From Leptolyngbya sp. 'hensonii' (GTDB lineage: Bacteria > Cyanobacteriota > Cyanobacteriia > GCF-001939115), in contig NZ_MQTZ01000002.1 in assembly GCF_001939115.1 (NCBI RefSeq), positions 212,298 through 276,297 of the forward strand: a stretch of DNA of 64,000 nucleotides, written 5' to 3'. Positions within the stretch are counted from its first letter, which is position 1, and each line of letters opens with the position of its first letter. The position numbers and the translations under genes were made by a program. The notes beneath the pieces are model-generated. The model had not been told where the DNA came from and ran no database searches. It saw nothing but the letters and a program-made list of their open reading frames with translations. This document shows, piece by piece, positions 41,619-50,592 of the stretch.

Positions 41619-43544
41619 GTGTCAACCAGTAGCACCATCAGACAGAAGCAGCCTGAAAAACCTGTAAATGCCGTTGCGCCACTGCTCAGGTTCATTGGTG
41701 GCGTCACTCGGGTAACCAGTGGCACTTTGCTGGGAGTGACGATGCTAGCCAGTTCTGTAGTCGCTGGTGGCCTGGTGGGTCTGGCAATCAGTTTTCGCAA
41801 CCTGCCCGATGTCCGGATCCTGCGGAACTACGTCCCGACGGAAACCACCCACATCTACGACATTCGCGGGAAGCTCCTGGCCACGGTCCATGGCGAAGCC
41901 AATCGTGAAGTGATTCCGCTGGACCGGATCTCGCCTCACCTGAAGCGGGCGGTGCTGGCGATCGAAGACAGCCATTTCTATAGCCATAAAGGCATTAACC
42001 CTGCAGGGGTGGCGCGCGCCCTGTTGGTGAACCTGGAGCGCAAGGAAACGGTGGAGGGGGGTTCCACTGTGACAATGCAGTTGATTAAAAATCTATTCCT
42101 GACCCCTGAACGATCGCTCAGCCGCAAAGTTGCGGAGGCAGTCCTTGCCATGCGGGTAGAGCAGATCATGACTAAAAATCAGATCTTTGAACTGTACCTG
42201 AATCAGGTGTACTGGGGGCATAACACCTACGGGGTAGAAACGGCTGCCGAGAGCTATTTTGGTAAGTCCGCTTCTAACTTGACCCTGGCAGAGTCTGCCA
42301 TGATGGCTGGGCTGATTCAGGCTCCCGAAAATTACAGTCCTTTCCTCAATTATAAAATAGCCAAACAACGCCAGGTCACTGTTCTGAATCGGATGAAAGA
42401 ACTGGGCTGGATTACTGCCCAGGAAGAGGCTGCGGCTAAAAAGCAATCGATCAAGCTGGGGAGAATTACCTCCTTCCAGCGCAGTCGGGCCCCTTACATT
42501 ACGGAAGCGGTGGTGCAAGAGCTGACTAAGCGGTTTGGACGGGATGCCGTGCTGAAGGGTGGCATGCGAGTCCAAACGACGATCGATATGCGGCTCCAGC
42601 GCATCGCGGAGGAAACCGTGCGTCGAGGCCACGACAATCTCCTTTATCAAGGGGTCTATGCGGATCAAATGTCCCTGGTAGCAGTTGATCCCCGCACCCA
42701 TTTTGTCAAAGCCATGGTGGGCGGGGTCGATTATAAGAAGAGCCAGTACAACCGGGCTATTCAGGCCATGCGTCAGCCCGGTTCAGCCTTCAAACCCTTT
42801 GTCTACTACACTGCTTTCGCCACCGGTCGGTATGCGCCTGATTCTGCGATCGCTGATAGCCCCGTCTCCTATCCAGATGGCTACGAGATGTACCAGCCGA
42901 AGAACTATGATGGCACCTTCATGGGGGTGATTACGATCCGCAAGGCGCTGGAGGTCTCCCGCAACATTCCAGCGATTCGCTTGGGCCAGGAAGTAGGGCT
43001 GAATAAGGTGATCGAAGTCTGCCGTACCCTGGGTATCAAGAGTCCGATCGAGCCTGTGATCTCCCTACCCCTGGGTGCCGTCGATCTGACCCCAATGGAA
43101 ATGGCGGGAGCCTACGCCACATTTGCTAATACAGGCTGGCACTCTGAACCCACGTTCATTGTCCAGGTGACGGATAGTAACGGCAATCTCCTTCTAGACA
43201 ATACGCCGAAACCTCAGTTGGTTCTGGACCCCTGGGCTGCCGCTTCCCTGAATGAAGTATTACAGGGGGTCATTAATCGCGGGACCGCAACAGTGGCCCA
43301 GATTGGTCGCCCAGCAGCCGGGAAAACAGGCACCACTTCTTCCGAGCGGGACATCTGGTTCGTAGGATACGTTCCCCAATTAGCTGCTGCTGTGTGGGTG
43401 GGCAATGACGATTATAGCCCTCTGGGCCATGGTGCAACTGGCGGCACGTTTGTGGCCCCCATTTGGCGCGACTTTATGGAGCAAGCGATGCAGGGAGTTC
43501 CAGTAGAGCGGTTCCGCCCTGCCTCAGAGTTTGATCGGCCCTAG
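41619..43544 (+). CDS. class A penicillin-binding protein 1A
   Basis: A 641-residue bifunctional murein synthase. An N-terminal membrane anchor (about 36-62) precedes the GT51 glycosyltransferase (IEDSHFYSHKGINPAGVARA, EGGSTVTMQLIKN). The transpeptidase has PGSAFKPF (catalytic Ser near 387), SRN and AGKTGTT (KTG near 567). It polymerises and cross-links peptidoglycan in the periplasm. Starts at GTG 41619. It overlaps the convergent DUF1825 gene by 4 bp. Confidence 0.95.
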   Translation: MSTSSTIRQKQPEKPVNAVAPLLRFIGGVTRVTSGTLLGVTMLASSVVAGGLVGLAISFRNLPDVRILRNYVPTETTHIYDIRGKLLATVHGEANREVIPLDRISPHLKRAVLAIEDSHFYSHKGINPAGVARALLVNLERKETVEGGSTVTMQLIKNLFLTPERSLSRKVAEAVLAMRVEQIMTKNQIFELYLNQVYWGHNTYGVETAAESYFGKSASNLTLAESAMMAGLIQAPENYSPFLNYKIAKQRQVTVLNRMKELGWITAQEEAAAKKQSIKLGRITSFQRSRAPYITEAVVQELTKRFGRDAVLKGGMRVQTTIDMRLQRIAEETVRRGHDNLLYQGVYADQMSLVAVDPRTHFVKAMVGGVDYKKSQYNRAIQAMRQPGSAFKPFVYYTAFATGRYAPDSAIADSPVSYPDGYEMYQPKNYDGTFMGVITIRKALEVSRNIPAIRLGQEVGLNKVIEVCRTLGIKSPIEPVISLPLGAVDLTPMEMAGAYATFANTGWHSEPTFIVQVTDSNGNLLLDNTPKPQLVLDPWAAASLNEVLQGVINRGTATVAQIGRPAAGKTGTTSSERDIWFVGYVPQLAAAVWVGNDDYSPLGHGATGGTFVAPIWRDFMEQAMQGVPVERFRPASEFDRP

Positions 43545-43864
43545 CCTTGCTTTTCCAGGTCAGCTTTCATGCGTTCCAGGGTCAGGTTCATCTGGTCGAA
43601 CATCTGTTGGGGGGTAATGCCAAACTGCCCCAAATGGGTTTTGAGCTGTTCAACGGTCATTTGAGCCATAAAGTCTTCTGAAAGCTCAAAGCGTTTCATA
43701 AACACCCGGTAGCGGTCCATTAGAGTTTCCATCTGTTCGATGAAAATCTTTTTGCCCTCCAGATCAAATTTTCCATAGCCAGTACCTAGCTGTACCAGGG
43801 ATTGATAATCCTCAAACAGCTGTTTGGCTTCATGTTGAACGATTTCAGAGTCAAAGAATCCCAT
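43541..43864 (-). CDS. DUF1825 family protein
   Basis: A 107-residue cyanobacterial-specific helical protein (GFFDSEIVQHEAKQLFEDYQ, YRVFMKRFELSEDFMAQMT, QFGITPQQMFDQMNLTLERM). It has no known enzymatic motif and its function is unknown; it is widespread in oxygenic phototrophs, which supports the taxonomic call. Confidence 0.9.
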   Translation of the reverse strand: MGFFDSEIVQHEAKQLFEDYQSLVQLGTGYGKFDLEGKKIFIEQMETLMDRYRVFMKRFELSEDFMAQMTVEQLKTHLGQFGITPQQMFDQMNLTLERMKADLEKQG

Positions 43865-44165
43865 TTTCTTATCGGTGTCGCTTGTTGATAGAAGCTCGTT
43901 TGCCTGCAGTGGCAGATCCGATCAGGGGCCTCAGAGCCCGACTGCGGTTCATCCTCGGCCTCCAAACTCTTCTATCATCTTAGTGCAGCCCAGGTTTACT
44001 GGGGAGTACGGTGCGGGTTCGGAATCCTCGGTATTTTCCCTACAGCGTCCAGATTAAATCATTTATTTTTCACTAGATGTGGGTTGTTTGGGATCTCTCC
44101 AGCGAGTTAGGATACAGCACGAAAGACGCGATTCGATACCCAGCAAATCAGTAGGAGACGAAGAG
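43865..44165. other. intergenic region, promoter of two divergent genes
   Basis: A 301-bp spacer between the DUF1825 gene and the CHAT gene. I see no RNA gene or strong repeat; a plus-strand frame from 44079 is only an upstream extension of the CHAT reading frame. Confidence 0.45.
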
Positions 44166-46568
44166 ATGGGGAAGGGTAGAGTCTGGTTAAAGTTATTCCT
44201 GTTACTCCTGCTTCCCTTAAGCCCGACTATGGTTCCCAGTCTGATGGCTGTTCCGTCTGAGATCGCCCAGGCCAATAACCCCCAGCAGGCAGAAGCCGAT
44301 CGTCTTATTCAGTTGGCCAAAGATCAAATCAATACCAGCCAGTTTGAGCAGTCCCTCCAATCAGCAGAGCAAGCCCTGCAACTCTACCGTCAACTTCAAG
44401 ATCGATCGGGGCAAGTAGAAGCCCTGCGAATGGTAGGCAATGCCTACTATTTTTTGAGCAACTATGAACAGGCCACAGCCTTTTATCAACAGTCTGCTGA
44501 ACTGGCTCGAAAACTGGGCGATCGGGTCCGGGAAGGCAAAGTCCTGGGCAATCTGGGGGGAATCGCCTATGCCCGTGGAAACTACGCGCAGGCCCTGACT
44601 TATTTTCAGCAAAGTCTGGAGATTGCCCTAGTTGTTAAAGACCGCCTCGTTGAAGAAAATGCCCTCAGCAATCTGGGCATCCTCTACAGCGATCTGGGAG
44701 ATTATCAGCAAGCCCTCCTTTACCAACAGCAGGGTCTAGCGATCGCCCGGTTGAACCAAAATCGTCCGGGAGAAGCCTCATCCCTCAACAATCTGGGCTT
44801 AAGTTATATCGCGTTAGAGCAATACTCTGAGGCCATTGCGGCTTACCAGCAGGCTCTGGCCATTTTCCGAGAGTTGAATAACCGCCTGGGTGAGGCCACA
44901 GTGCTGGGAAATTTAGGCACTGTTTACAATAAGCAAGGGAAATATGCTCAGGCGATCGAGTATCAGCAGCAGCGACTCAACCTTGTCCAGGAGCTAAAAG
45001 ACCGCCTGGGTAACGCTCAGGTTTTAGTAAATTTGAGCAATACATACTTTCAGCTCAAAGACTATGAGAAAACGATTCAATTTGCCCAGGCTGCCTTGAA
45101 AGTTGCCCAGGAGATTAACACTCCCCTGATTACCGCCGGAGCTCTTCATAATCTGGGAACCTCCCTAGCCGTATCCAATCGGGCTAATCAGGCTGAGAAG
45201 TATTTACTGGACTCCATTCAGGTGTATGAGTCCATGCGGGATGGTCTGAAAGATGCGGATAGGGTTTCAATTGCGGATACCCAGCGGAACCCTTACCAGG
45301 TCCTGCAACAGGTGCTGGTAGTCCAGGGTAAGATTGAATCGGCATTGGAGATCTCCGAACGGGGCAGAGCCAGGGCTTTTGTGGAGCTACTGGCTGGACG
45401 GGGACAGGTGAATGCCGCTAACCGTCAGGCCACGGTTCAGCCGATTAAAATTGCCGACATCAAAAAAATCGCCCAGACTCGTCAGGCCACGCTGGTTGAG
45501 TATGCTTTTGTGTCGGAAGCCACTACAAAGCTCTATATCTGGGTAGTTAGACCTTCTGGAGAGGTCGCTTTCCGTAAAGTTGATTTCACTCCCCTGGTGC
45601 AAAATCAGCAAGCCCTGGTCAGCCTGGTCATGGATAGTCGGGCATCTCTGGGCGTGCGCGGCATTCAATTTAATGAGACTGCCCAACCAGTTCCTCCAAC
45701 CTCTGCCAGTTTTCAAAATCCCCGTCTCCGAGAGCTCCATACCCTCCTGATTAAGCCGATCGCTGACTTACTGCCCAGCAATCCCAACGCCCCTGTCATC
45801 TTTGTCCCCCAGTCCGAGCTATTTCTGGTGCCCTTTGCCGCCCTGCAAGATCAGTCCGGCAAGTATTTGATTGAACGCCATACCATTCTGATTGCCCCGT
45901 CGATTCAGGTATTGCAATTGACTCAAGCAAGGCGAGGAACTGGGAAGGGAGGCGAGGTGCTGATTGTGGGTAATCCAACTATGCCGAAAGTCAAATTCGG
46001 GGCCGGAGCAGCCACCCAACTGCCAGCGTTGCCCGGTGCTGAAAAAGAAGCCAAGGCGATCGCCGCCCTGTTCAAGACCCAGCCCCTGGTGGGTGCCCAG
46101 GCCACGGAATCTGCCGTGTTGCAACGCCTCTCCCAGGCCCGGTTGATCCACCTGGCTACCCACGGTCTGCTAGATGACTTTGGGGGCGCAACCATTCCCG
46201 GAGCGATCGCCCTGGCCCCCGATCGGCAGCGAGATGGACTCCTGACGGCAGAGGAGTTGCTCAGCCTGAAACTCCAGGCCGAGTTAGTGATTTTGAGCGC
46301 CTGTGACACAGGACGAGGACGCATCACAGGAGATGGGGTGATCGGATTATCCCGATCGTTGATGGTTGCAGGGGTGCCCACTGTCATCGTCTCCCTCTGG
46401 CAAGTGCCTGATGCTCCCACTGCATTTCTGATGACCCAGTTTTACCAGAACTGGCAACGGGACCCCAACAAAGCCCAGGCCATGCGACAGGCCATGCTCA
46501 AAACCATGGAAGAGTATCCCGATCCAAGGTCATGGGCCGCTTTCACCGTCGTAGGGGATGGAAATTAA
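44166..46568 (+). CDS. secreted TPR-CHAT protease-like protein
   Basis: An 800-residue protein. A signal peptide (VWLKLFLLLLLPLSPTMV) is followed by about nine TPR units (about 40-390, pattern ALSNLGILYSDLGDYQQAL) and a C-terminal CHAT caspase-like domain. The His-Cys dyad is present: RLIHLATHGLLDD (near 661) and LVILSACDTGRGR (near 709). CHAT proteins are peptidases related to separase and gingipain; many in cyanobacteria have no known target. ATG 44166 is preferred because AGGAGACGAAGAG precedes it. No partner gene is adjacent. Confidence 0.92.
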   Translation: MGKGRVWLKLFLLLLLPLSPTMVPSLMAVPSEIAQANNPQQAEADRLIQLAKDQINTSQFEQSLQSAEQALQLYRQLQDRSGQVEALRMVGNAYYFLSNYEQATAFYQQSAELARKLGDRVREGKVLGNLGGIAYARGNYAQALTYFQQSLEIALVVKDRLVEENALSNLGILYSDLGDYQQALLYQQQGLAIARLNQNRPGEASSLNNLGLSYIALEQYSEAIAAYQQALAIFRELNNRLGEATVLGNLGTVYNKQGKYAQAIEYQQQRLNLVQELKDRLGNAQVLVNLSNTYFQLKDYEKTIQFAQAALKVAQEINTPLITAGALHNLGTSLAVSNRANQAEKYLLDSIQVYESMRDGLKDADRVSIADTQRNPYQVLQQVLVVQGKIESALEISERGRARAFVELLAGRGQVNAANRQATVQPIKIADIKKIAQTRQATLVEYAFVSEATTKLYIWVVRPSGEVAFRKVDFTPLVQNQQALVSLVMDSRASLGVRGIQFNETAQPVPPTSASFQNPRLRELHTLLIKPIADLLPSNPNAPVIFVPQSELFLVPFAALQDQSGKYLIERHTILIAPSIQVLQLTQARRGTGKGGEVLIVGNPTMPKVKFGAGAATQLPALPGAEKEAKAIAALFKTQPLVGAQATESAVLQRLSQARLIHLATHGLLDDFGGATIPGAIALAPDRQRDGLLTAEELLSLKLQAELVILSACDTGRGRITGDGVIGLSRSLMVAGVPTVIVSLWQVPDAPTAFLMTQFYQNWQRDPNKAQAMRQAMLKTMEEYPDPRSWAAFTVVGDGN

Positions 46569-46682
46569 GCCGTTACCAATTTCATCGACAGATGCAACGA
46601 CCCTCTTAATTGCAGTGAATACTAGAGTGTAACTGCAGGGACTAACTGCCATGAACCTCTTCTTTTCACCAGCTTCTCATCG

Positions 46683-48095
46683 ATGAAGACAGATATTCGC
46701 GCCCCTGGCCAGTTCAATTTTCGTCAGACTCCTGCCTGGGAATGGCAACTGGTGGTTATCCTGCTGCTGAGCGATATTCTGGCTCTGGCTCTGGCTTGGC
46801 GATTAGCAGCCCATCTAAATCGGTTTTATTCCCCCCTGCCCTCTGAATTGAATTGGGGACACTGGTTGGGATTGCCCGGGCTATTCTGGGTCTTTGCCGG
46901 ATTGACCCTATTTCTATTTGCCCAAGGAGAGTTATATCGGGCATCTACCCAGTGGAAAAACTACATTCGAGCTGGTCAACTGGTCACCCTGGTCTATCTA
47001 CTCTCCCTGGTGGTGAGTTACTTCTACGACCCGAAACTGGATGCCCCCCGATCGCTGTTTTTCTCAGCCTGGTTCACCAGCGTTGGCTTTGTGGTCGGCT
47101 TTCGCATGATGGCCACCCTACTCCTGCGGCAATTTCGTCCTCTGCAGGTGCCGGTATTTTTGATCGCCCCATCAGACCGTCTCAACACCCTGGCCCGCAC
47201 CCTGGCAGTTCGATCGCACTACCGAATTGTCGGGGCTGCCCTGGCCACCCTGGCCAATTCCCCCATTACCCTCCAGAACATCCGCGCCAGTGGGGCCAGG
47301 GAAGTCCTGGCTGAGCAACTCCCGGATACGGTGCTGGCTTCCACCCTATACTGGCAACTGCGTAAGTGCGGCATCACCTTGCGACTGATCCCCTCCAGCC
47401 TGGAGACCCTGCATCGACGGGGAACGCCAGAGGTCTGTGCTGGCCTGCCCACCCTGCGGATGGCAGCCCCGTTTCCCCTCCTGAATGGCCTCGACTATCG
47501 GTTAAAGCGTTGCCTGGATTTTGTCTGTGCTCTGTTGGGATTGATCGGGCTAGCTCCATTGCTGATGGGGGTGGCGATCGCCATTGGGCTCAGTTCCCCC
47601 GGGCCAGTCTTCTTTCGCCAGGAACGGATCGGGCTGCATGGCCGCGTATTCCAGGTCTGGAAGTTCAGGACGATGATCTCCGGTGCAGCAGCAATGCAAA
47701 CTGAGCTGGAGGCCAAAAATCAGAGTAAAGATGGGGTGCTGTTCAAAATCAAAGATGACCCTCGGGTGACACCATTGGGGCATTTTTTGCGGCGAACCAG
47801 TCTGGACGAACTGCCTCAACTTTTCAACGTGCTGTTGGGGCAGATGAGTCTGGTCGGTCCCCGGCCCCTCCCCCTGCGGGATGTGGAACGGTTCGACACC
47901 TGGCACCATATTCGCCATCAGGTGTTGCCGGGAATGACCGGTCTGTGGCAAGTGTCTGGACGATCGGAAATCGATGATTTCGGAGATGCAGTTCGTCTGG
48001 ATCTTTACTACATTGATAACTGGTCCCTCAACCTGGACCTAGACATTCTGGTTGAAACCCTACGGATCGTTCTATTTGGGAAGGGGGCTTATTGA
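46683..48095 (+). CDS. exopolysaccharide undecaprenyl-phosphate sugar transferase
   Basis: A 470-residue polyprenyl glycosylphosphotransferase. Several N-terminal membrane segments (about 22-140), a Rossmann-like region, then one more membrane helix and the catalytic domain (FFRQERIGLHGRVFQVWKFR, RTSLDELPQLFNVLLGQMSL, VGPRPLPLRDVERF). It transfers sugar-1-P to undecaprenyl phosphate and so starts EPS or capsule repeat units at the inner membrane. No glycosyltransferase cluster is next to it. Confidence 0.94.
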   Translation: MKTDIRAPGQFNFRQTPAWEWQLVVILLLSDILALALAWRLAAHLNRFYSPLPSELNWGHWLGLPGLFWVFAGLTLFLFAQGELYRASTQWKNYIRAGQLVTLVYLLSLVVSYFYDPKLDAPRSLFFSAWFTSVGFVVGFRMMATLLLRQFRPLQVPVFLIAPSDRLNTLARTLAVRSHYRIVGAALATLANSPITLQNIRASGAREVLAEQLPDTVLASTLYWQLRKCGITLRLIPSSLETLHRRGTPEVCAGLPTLRMAAPFPLLNGLDYRLKRCLDFVCALLGLIGLAPLLMGVAIAIGLSSPGPVFFRQERIGLHGRVFQVWKFRTMISGAAAMQTELEAKNQSKDGVLFKIKDDPRVTPLGHFLRRTSLDELPQLFNVLLGQMSLVGPRPLPLRDVERFDTWHHIRHQVLPGMTGLWQVSGRSEIDDFGDAVRLDLYYIDNWSLNLDLDILVETLRIVLFGKGAY

Positions 48096-48114
48096 GCCAG
48101 GCTTGCCAGGCTGA

Positions 48115-48762
48115 TTAACGGGAGATCAGTCGGAGCAGCGGCCAGAGCCCCAGGGAGAAGGATAGGAACCCCAGGGTAATGGCTCCGATCATCCAGTTCC
48201 GCATGGAGTCCAGCCGCTGATCCAGTTCCAGCATCGCAGCTTTCGACTTCCGGGCTGCCGTTTCAACCCGCTCCAGCTTCACCAGATACTCATCATCAGG
48301 TTTCACTTCATTCAGTTGATTGGTCAGGGTCTTCAGTTCCACCCGCAGCCGAACCCCCAGTTCATCGAGCTGGTTACGAACACTTTCCCGATGGCTATCC
48401 CAATCCCGTAGAAAATCAGACCGTTTGCGCTCAGATTCCTCCTTTAAGGCCTCAATCTGGCGGGCCAGATCAGCTTTCAGGGTTTGCTCTCGCTTCAGCG
48501 CCTCCTCACGAAACTGTTCCTGTTGACGTTCTGCACTGCGGGTCAGGGCTGTAAATCGCTGTTCACAGTCAACCTGAGATCGCTCCAGATCCTGTAGGGT
48601 CTGCTTAGCCTGATCAATGTATTCCGTGAGCTTATGATACGCATGCAGCAAATTCTCAAACTCGATCTGAACAGTCGTCAGATTTTCCAGGACTCCTGTG
48701 GACTGGGTCAACCGCTGCCGCAGGGTCGTCAGTTCTGCCTCTATTTGTTCCAGATTATTCAA
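48115..48762 (-). CDS. coiled-coil protein with C-terminal membrane anchor
   Basis: A 215-residue protein. Residues about 1-185 are a long coiled coil (QIEAELTTLRQRLTQSTGVL, AERQQEQFREEALKREQTL), followed by one membrane helix at the C-terminus (WMIGAITLGFLSFSLGLWPLL). It begins 12 bp after the response-regulator stop, so the two are probably one operon. Function unknown. Confidence 0.8.
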   Translation of the reverse strand: MNNLEQIEAELTTLRQRLTQSTGVLENLTTVQIEFENLLHAYHKLTEYIDQAKQTLQDLERSQVDCEQRFTALTRSAERQQEQFREEALKREQTLKADLARQIEALKEESERKRSDFLRDWDSHRESVRNQLDELGVRLRVELKTLTNQLNEVKPDDEYLVKLERVETAARKSKAAMLELDQRLDSMRNWMIGAITLGFLSFSLGLWPLLRLISR

Positions 48763-48774
48763 GCCATCTCTCCT

Positions 48775-49800
48775 TTAAATAGGCAACCCAGTATCCTGAT
48801 GTAAGCGTTTAAACCCTTGCTGCAAGCGATCGATCGTCGGTTGCAGTTCAGTCAGATGACGCCATTTGCTGGTCAGGGAACTAATTTGCCATTGAGCCAG
48901 AAGCATCCGCTGGTAAAGGGATTCCTCACCAAATAGAGCAGCCGTTTCCCGCAGAAACTGCCTGCCCAATTCGTCATCTCTCCAGCGATCGCGAATTTGC
49001 TGCACCCAGGTATAGACTTCCGCCAAATCAATTACCCCGCCTTCCCGACAGAACAGGAGCAGTTCTGGCCAGGGGCGTTGTTGCCGCTCTGCTTCCCGGA
49101 ATCCCAACCGCAGGTAATCCAGCGCCTGGGACTGGTGATCAGGCAGTTGGCGACTGCAGGCACCAGCCAGATAAAGGGCAGACAGGTTGGTGGGAGTCTG
49201 TTCCAGCTGCTTTTTTAGGCGGTGCATCAGCGTATCTAGATTCTGCCGTCTCAGACTGAGATGAACAAATTCCTTTAGATCGAGGGGATTAAATCCTTGG
49301 AACAGGCGCATCAGTTCCAATTCCACCGGAGTCAGCTCCGAGACTTCGATGGGAAGCATCACTGGTTCTGTAGAGGCAGGGTCGATCGCTACTCTAGAGA
49401 TGATCTTTTCCAATAAACCAGGACCAACCTGACTATGCCCTCGATAAATGAGATCGATCGCATCCATCAATTCCTCTGCCGATGAATTTTTCAGCAGATA
49501 GCCTCTGGCTCCAGCTTGCAGAGCTTCAGCCAGATACTGATCATCATCTTCGCTACTCAGAATCAGAACTTTCGTTTTTTGAAAACGTTGGGAAATGATT
49601 CGGGTTGCCGCCACCCCATTCATCACAGGCATGTGGATGTCGATCAGAGCCACATCGGGATGCAGAGCTTCGACCTGTTGAATGGCTGCCTGTCCATTCT
49701 CAGCAACACCAGCAACTCGAATATTCGTACTCGACTCCAGCAGTGCTTTAAGCCCTTCTCGAATCACTCGCTGATCATCAACCAGTAAGACATCAATCAT
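48775..49800 (-). CDS. response regulator with unusual output domain
   Basis: A 341-residue protein. The receiver domain (about 1-120) is of NarL/LuxR type, with VALIDIHMPVMNG holding the phospho-acceptor Asp near 54 and KVLILSSEDDDQYLAEALQAGARGYLLK. The next segment, SELTPVELELMRLFQGFNP, resembles the start of a LuxR HTH but is degenerate after that. About 200-341 is a helical region with no recognised domain. So output may be protein-protein rather than DNA binding. No cognate kinase is adjacent; a coiled-coil membrane protein follows. Confidence 0.88.
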   Translation of the reverse strand: MIDVLLVDDQRVIREGLKALLESSTNIRVAGVAENGQAAIQQVEALHPDVALIDIHMPVMNGVAATRIISQRFQKTKVLILSSEDDDQYLAEALQAGARGYLLKNSSAEELMDAIDLIYRGHSQVGPGLLEKIISRVAIDPASTEPVMLPIEVSELTPVELELMRLFQGFNPLDLKEFVHLSLRRQNLDTLMHRLKKQLEQTPTNLSALYLAGACSRQLPDHQSQALDYLRLGFREAERQQRPWPELLLFCREGGVIDLAEVYTWVQQIRDRWRDDELGRQFLRETAALFGEESLYQRMLLAQWQISSLTSKWRHLTELQPTIDRLQQGFKRLHQDTGLPI

Positions 49801-50034
49801 GGCTGCTCAATAGAATCGATCCCGTTTCCCTACAAACTATCTATACGAGCAAAAACCAAGTCCTCAGCGCAAATTCGGATTAAATTGTCATTAGTCATGG
49901 GTACTCAACTAATCCAATGACCCAGGACTAATGACAAATTCTCCAAAGTCATTACCACCCAGCCAATCAAATGACAGATGACAAATACGATATGATGAGT
50001 GACGGCATATAGGATGAAGTAGTAAGAGAGTGTT
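49801..50034. promoter_or_regulatory. divergent promoter region upstream of psbQ
   Basis: The 234-bp spacer between the response regulator and psbQ. It contains several ATGACA/TGTCAT and AATGAC copies (about 49890-50010) and a possible -10 close to 50008-50014. Promoters not fixed. Confidence 0.35.
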
Positions 50035-50487
50035 ATGGTACGCCAACGGTCTTTCCTATCCTTGATTCTGGGCTTGATTCTGGTTTTCGTGGTCAGCTTG
50101 AATATGCCAGCGATGGCTGCCAAGAAATCGACACCAACCTATACAGCGGCCCAACTGGAACAGATTCAGGTTTATCGTTCTAACCTGAAGGCTGTCAGCG
50201 ATCGCCTGCCAGAACTGGTCCCTATGATTGAAAAGCGCCAGTGGACAGATGTTCGTGATTTCATCCATGGACCAATGGGTGAATTGCGGGTACGGATGAA
50301 TCGACTAACTCGGAGTTTGTTACCGCAGGAACAGGCTGCAGCCACTGCCGCAGCCAGGGAAGTCTTTGAGCATCTGATCGAGTTGGATGAAGCTGCGCTG
50401 GCCCAAAGCTATTCCAAGATGGTGCGTAGCTATGGTGAAACCCTGCGGGATCTGAACGCCTATTTTGCCGCCGTGGCAAAGGGCTAA
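50035..50487 (+). CDS. psbQ: photosystem II protein PsbQ (CyanoQ)
   Basis: A 150-residue lumenal PSII extrinsic protein: signal peptide (LSLILGLILVFVVSLNMPAM, then AA cleavage), then the four-helix PsbQ domain (YTAAQLEQIQVYRSNLKAVS, WTDVRDFIHGPMGELRVRMN, EVFEHLIELDEAALAQ). CyanoQ stabilises PSII on the lumen side. Many cyanobacterial PsbQ proteins are lipoproteins, but here no lipobox cysteine follows the signal peptide. It is followed by a strong terminator. Confidence 0.95.
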   Translation: MVRQRSFLSLILGLILVFVVSLNMPAMAAKKSTPTYTAAQLEQIQVYRSNLKAVSDRLPELVPMIEKRQWTDVRDFIHGPMGELRVRMNRLTRSLLPQEQAAATAAAREVFEHLIELDEAALAQSYSKMVRSYGETLRDLNAYFAAVAKG

Positions 50488-50532
50488 GGCAAAATAGATA
50501 GTCGCGAACGGCTGAATAGACATAAAACCTGG

Positions 50533-50578
50533 GGGAGAGAGGGAAGGACCAGAATTTTCCCTCTCTCCCTCATTTTTT
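50533..50578 (+). terminator. terminator after psbQ
   Basis: GGGAGAGAGGGAA (50533-50545) pairs perfectly with TTCCCTCTCTCCC (50557-50569) around an 11-nt loop, followed by CATTTTTT. Confidence 0.9.
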
Positions 50579-50592
50579 AGGCCCATTGGAAT

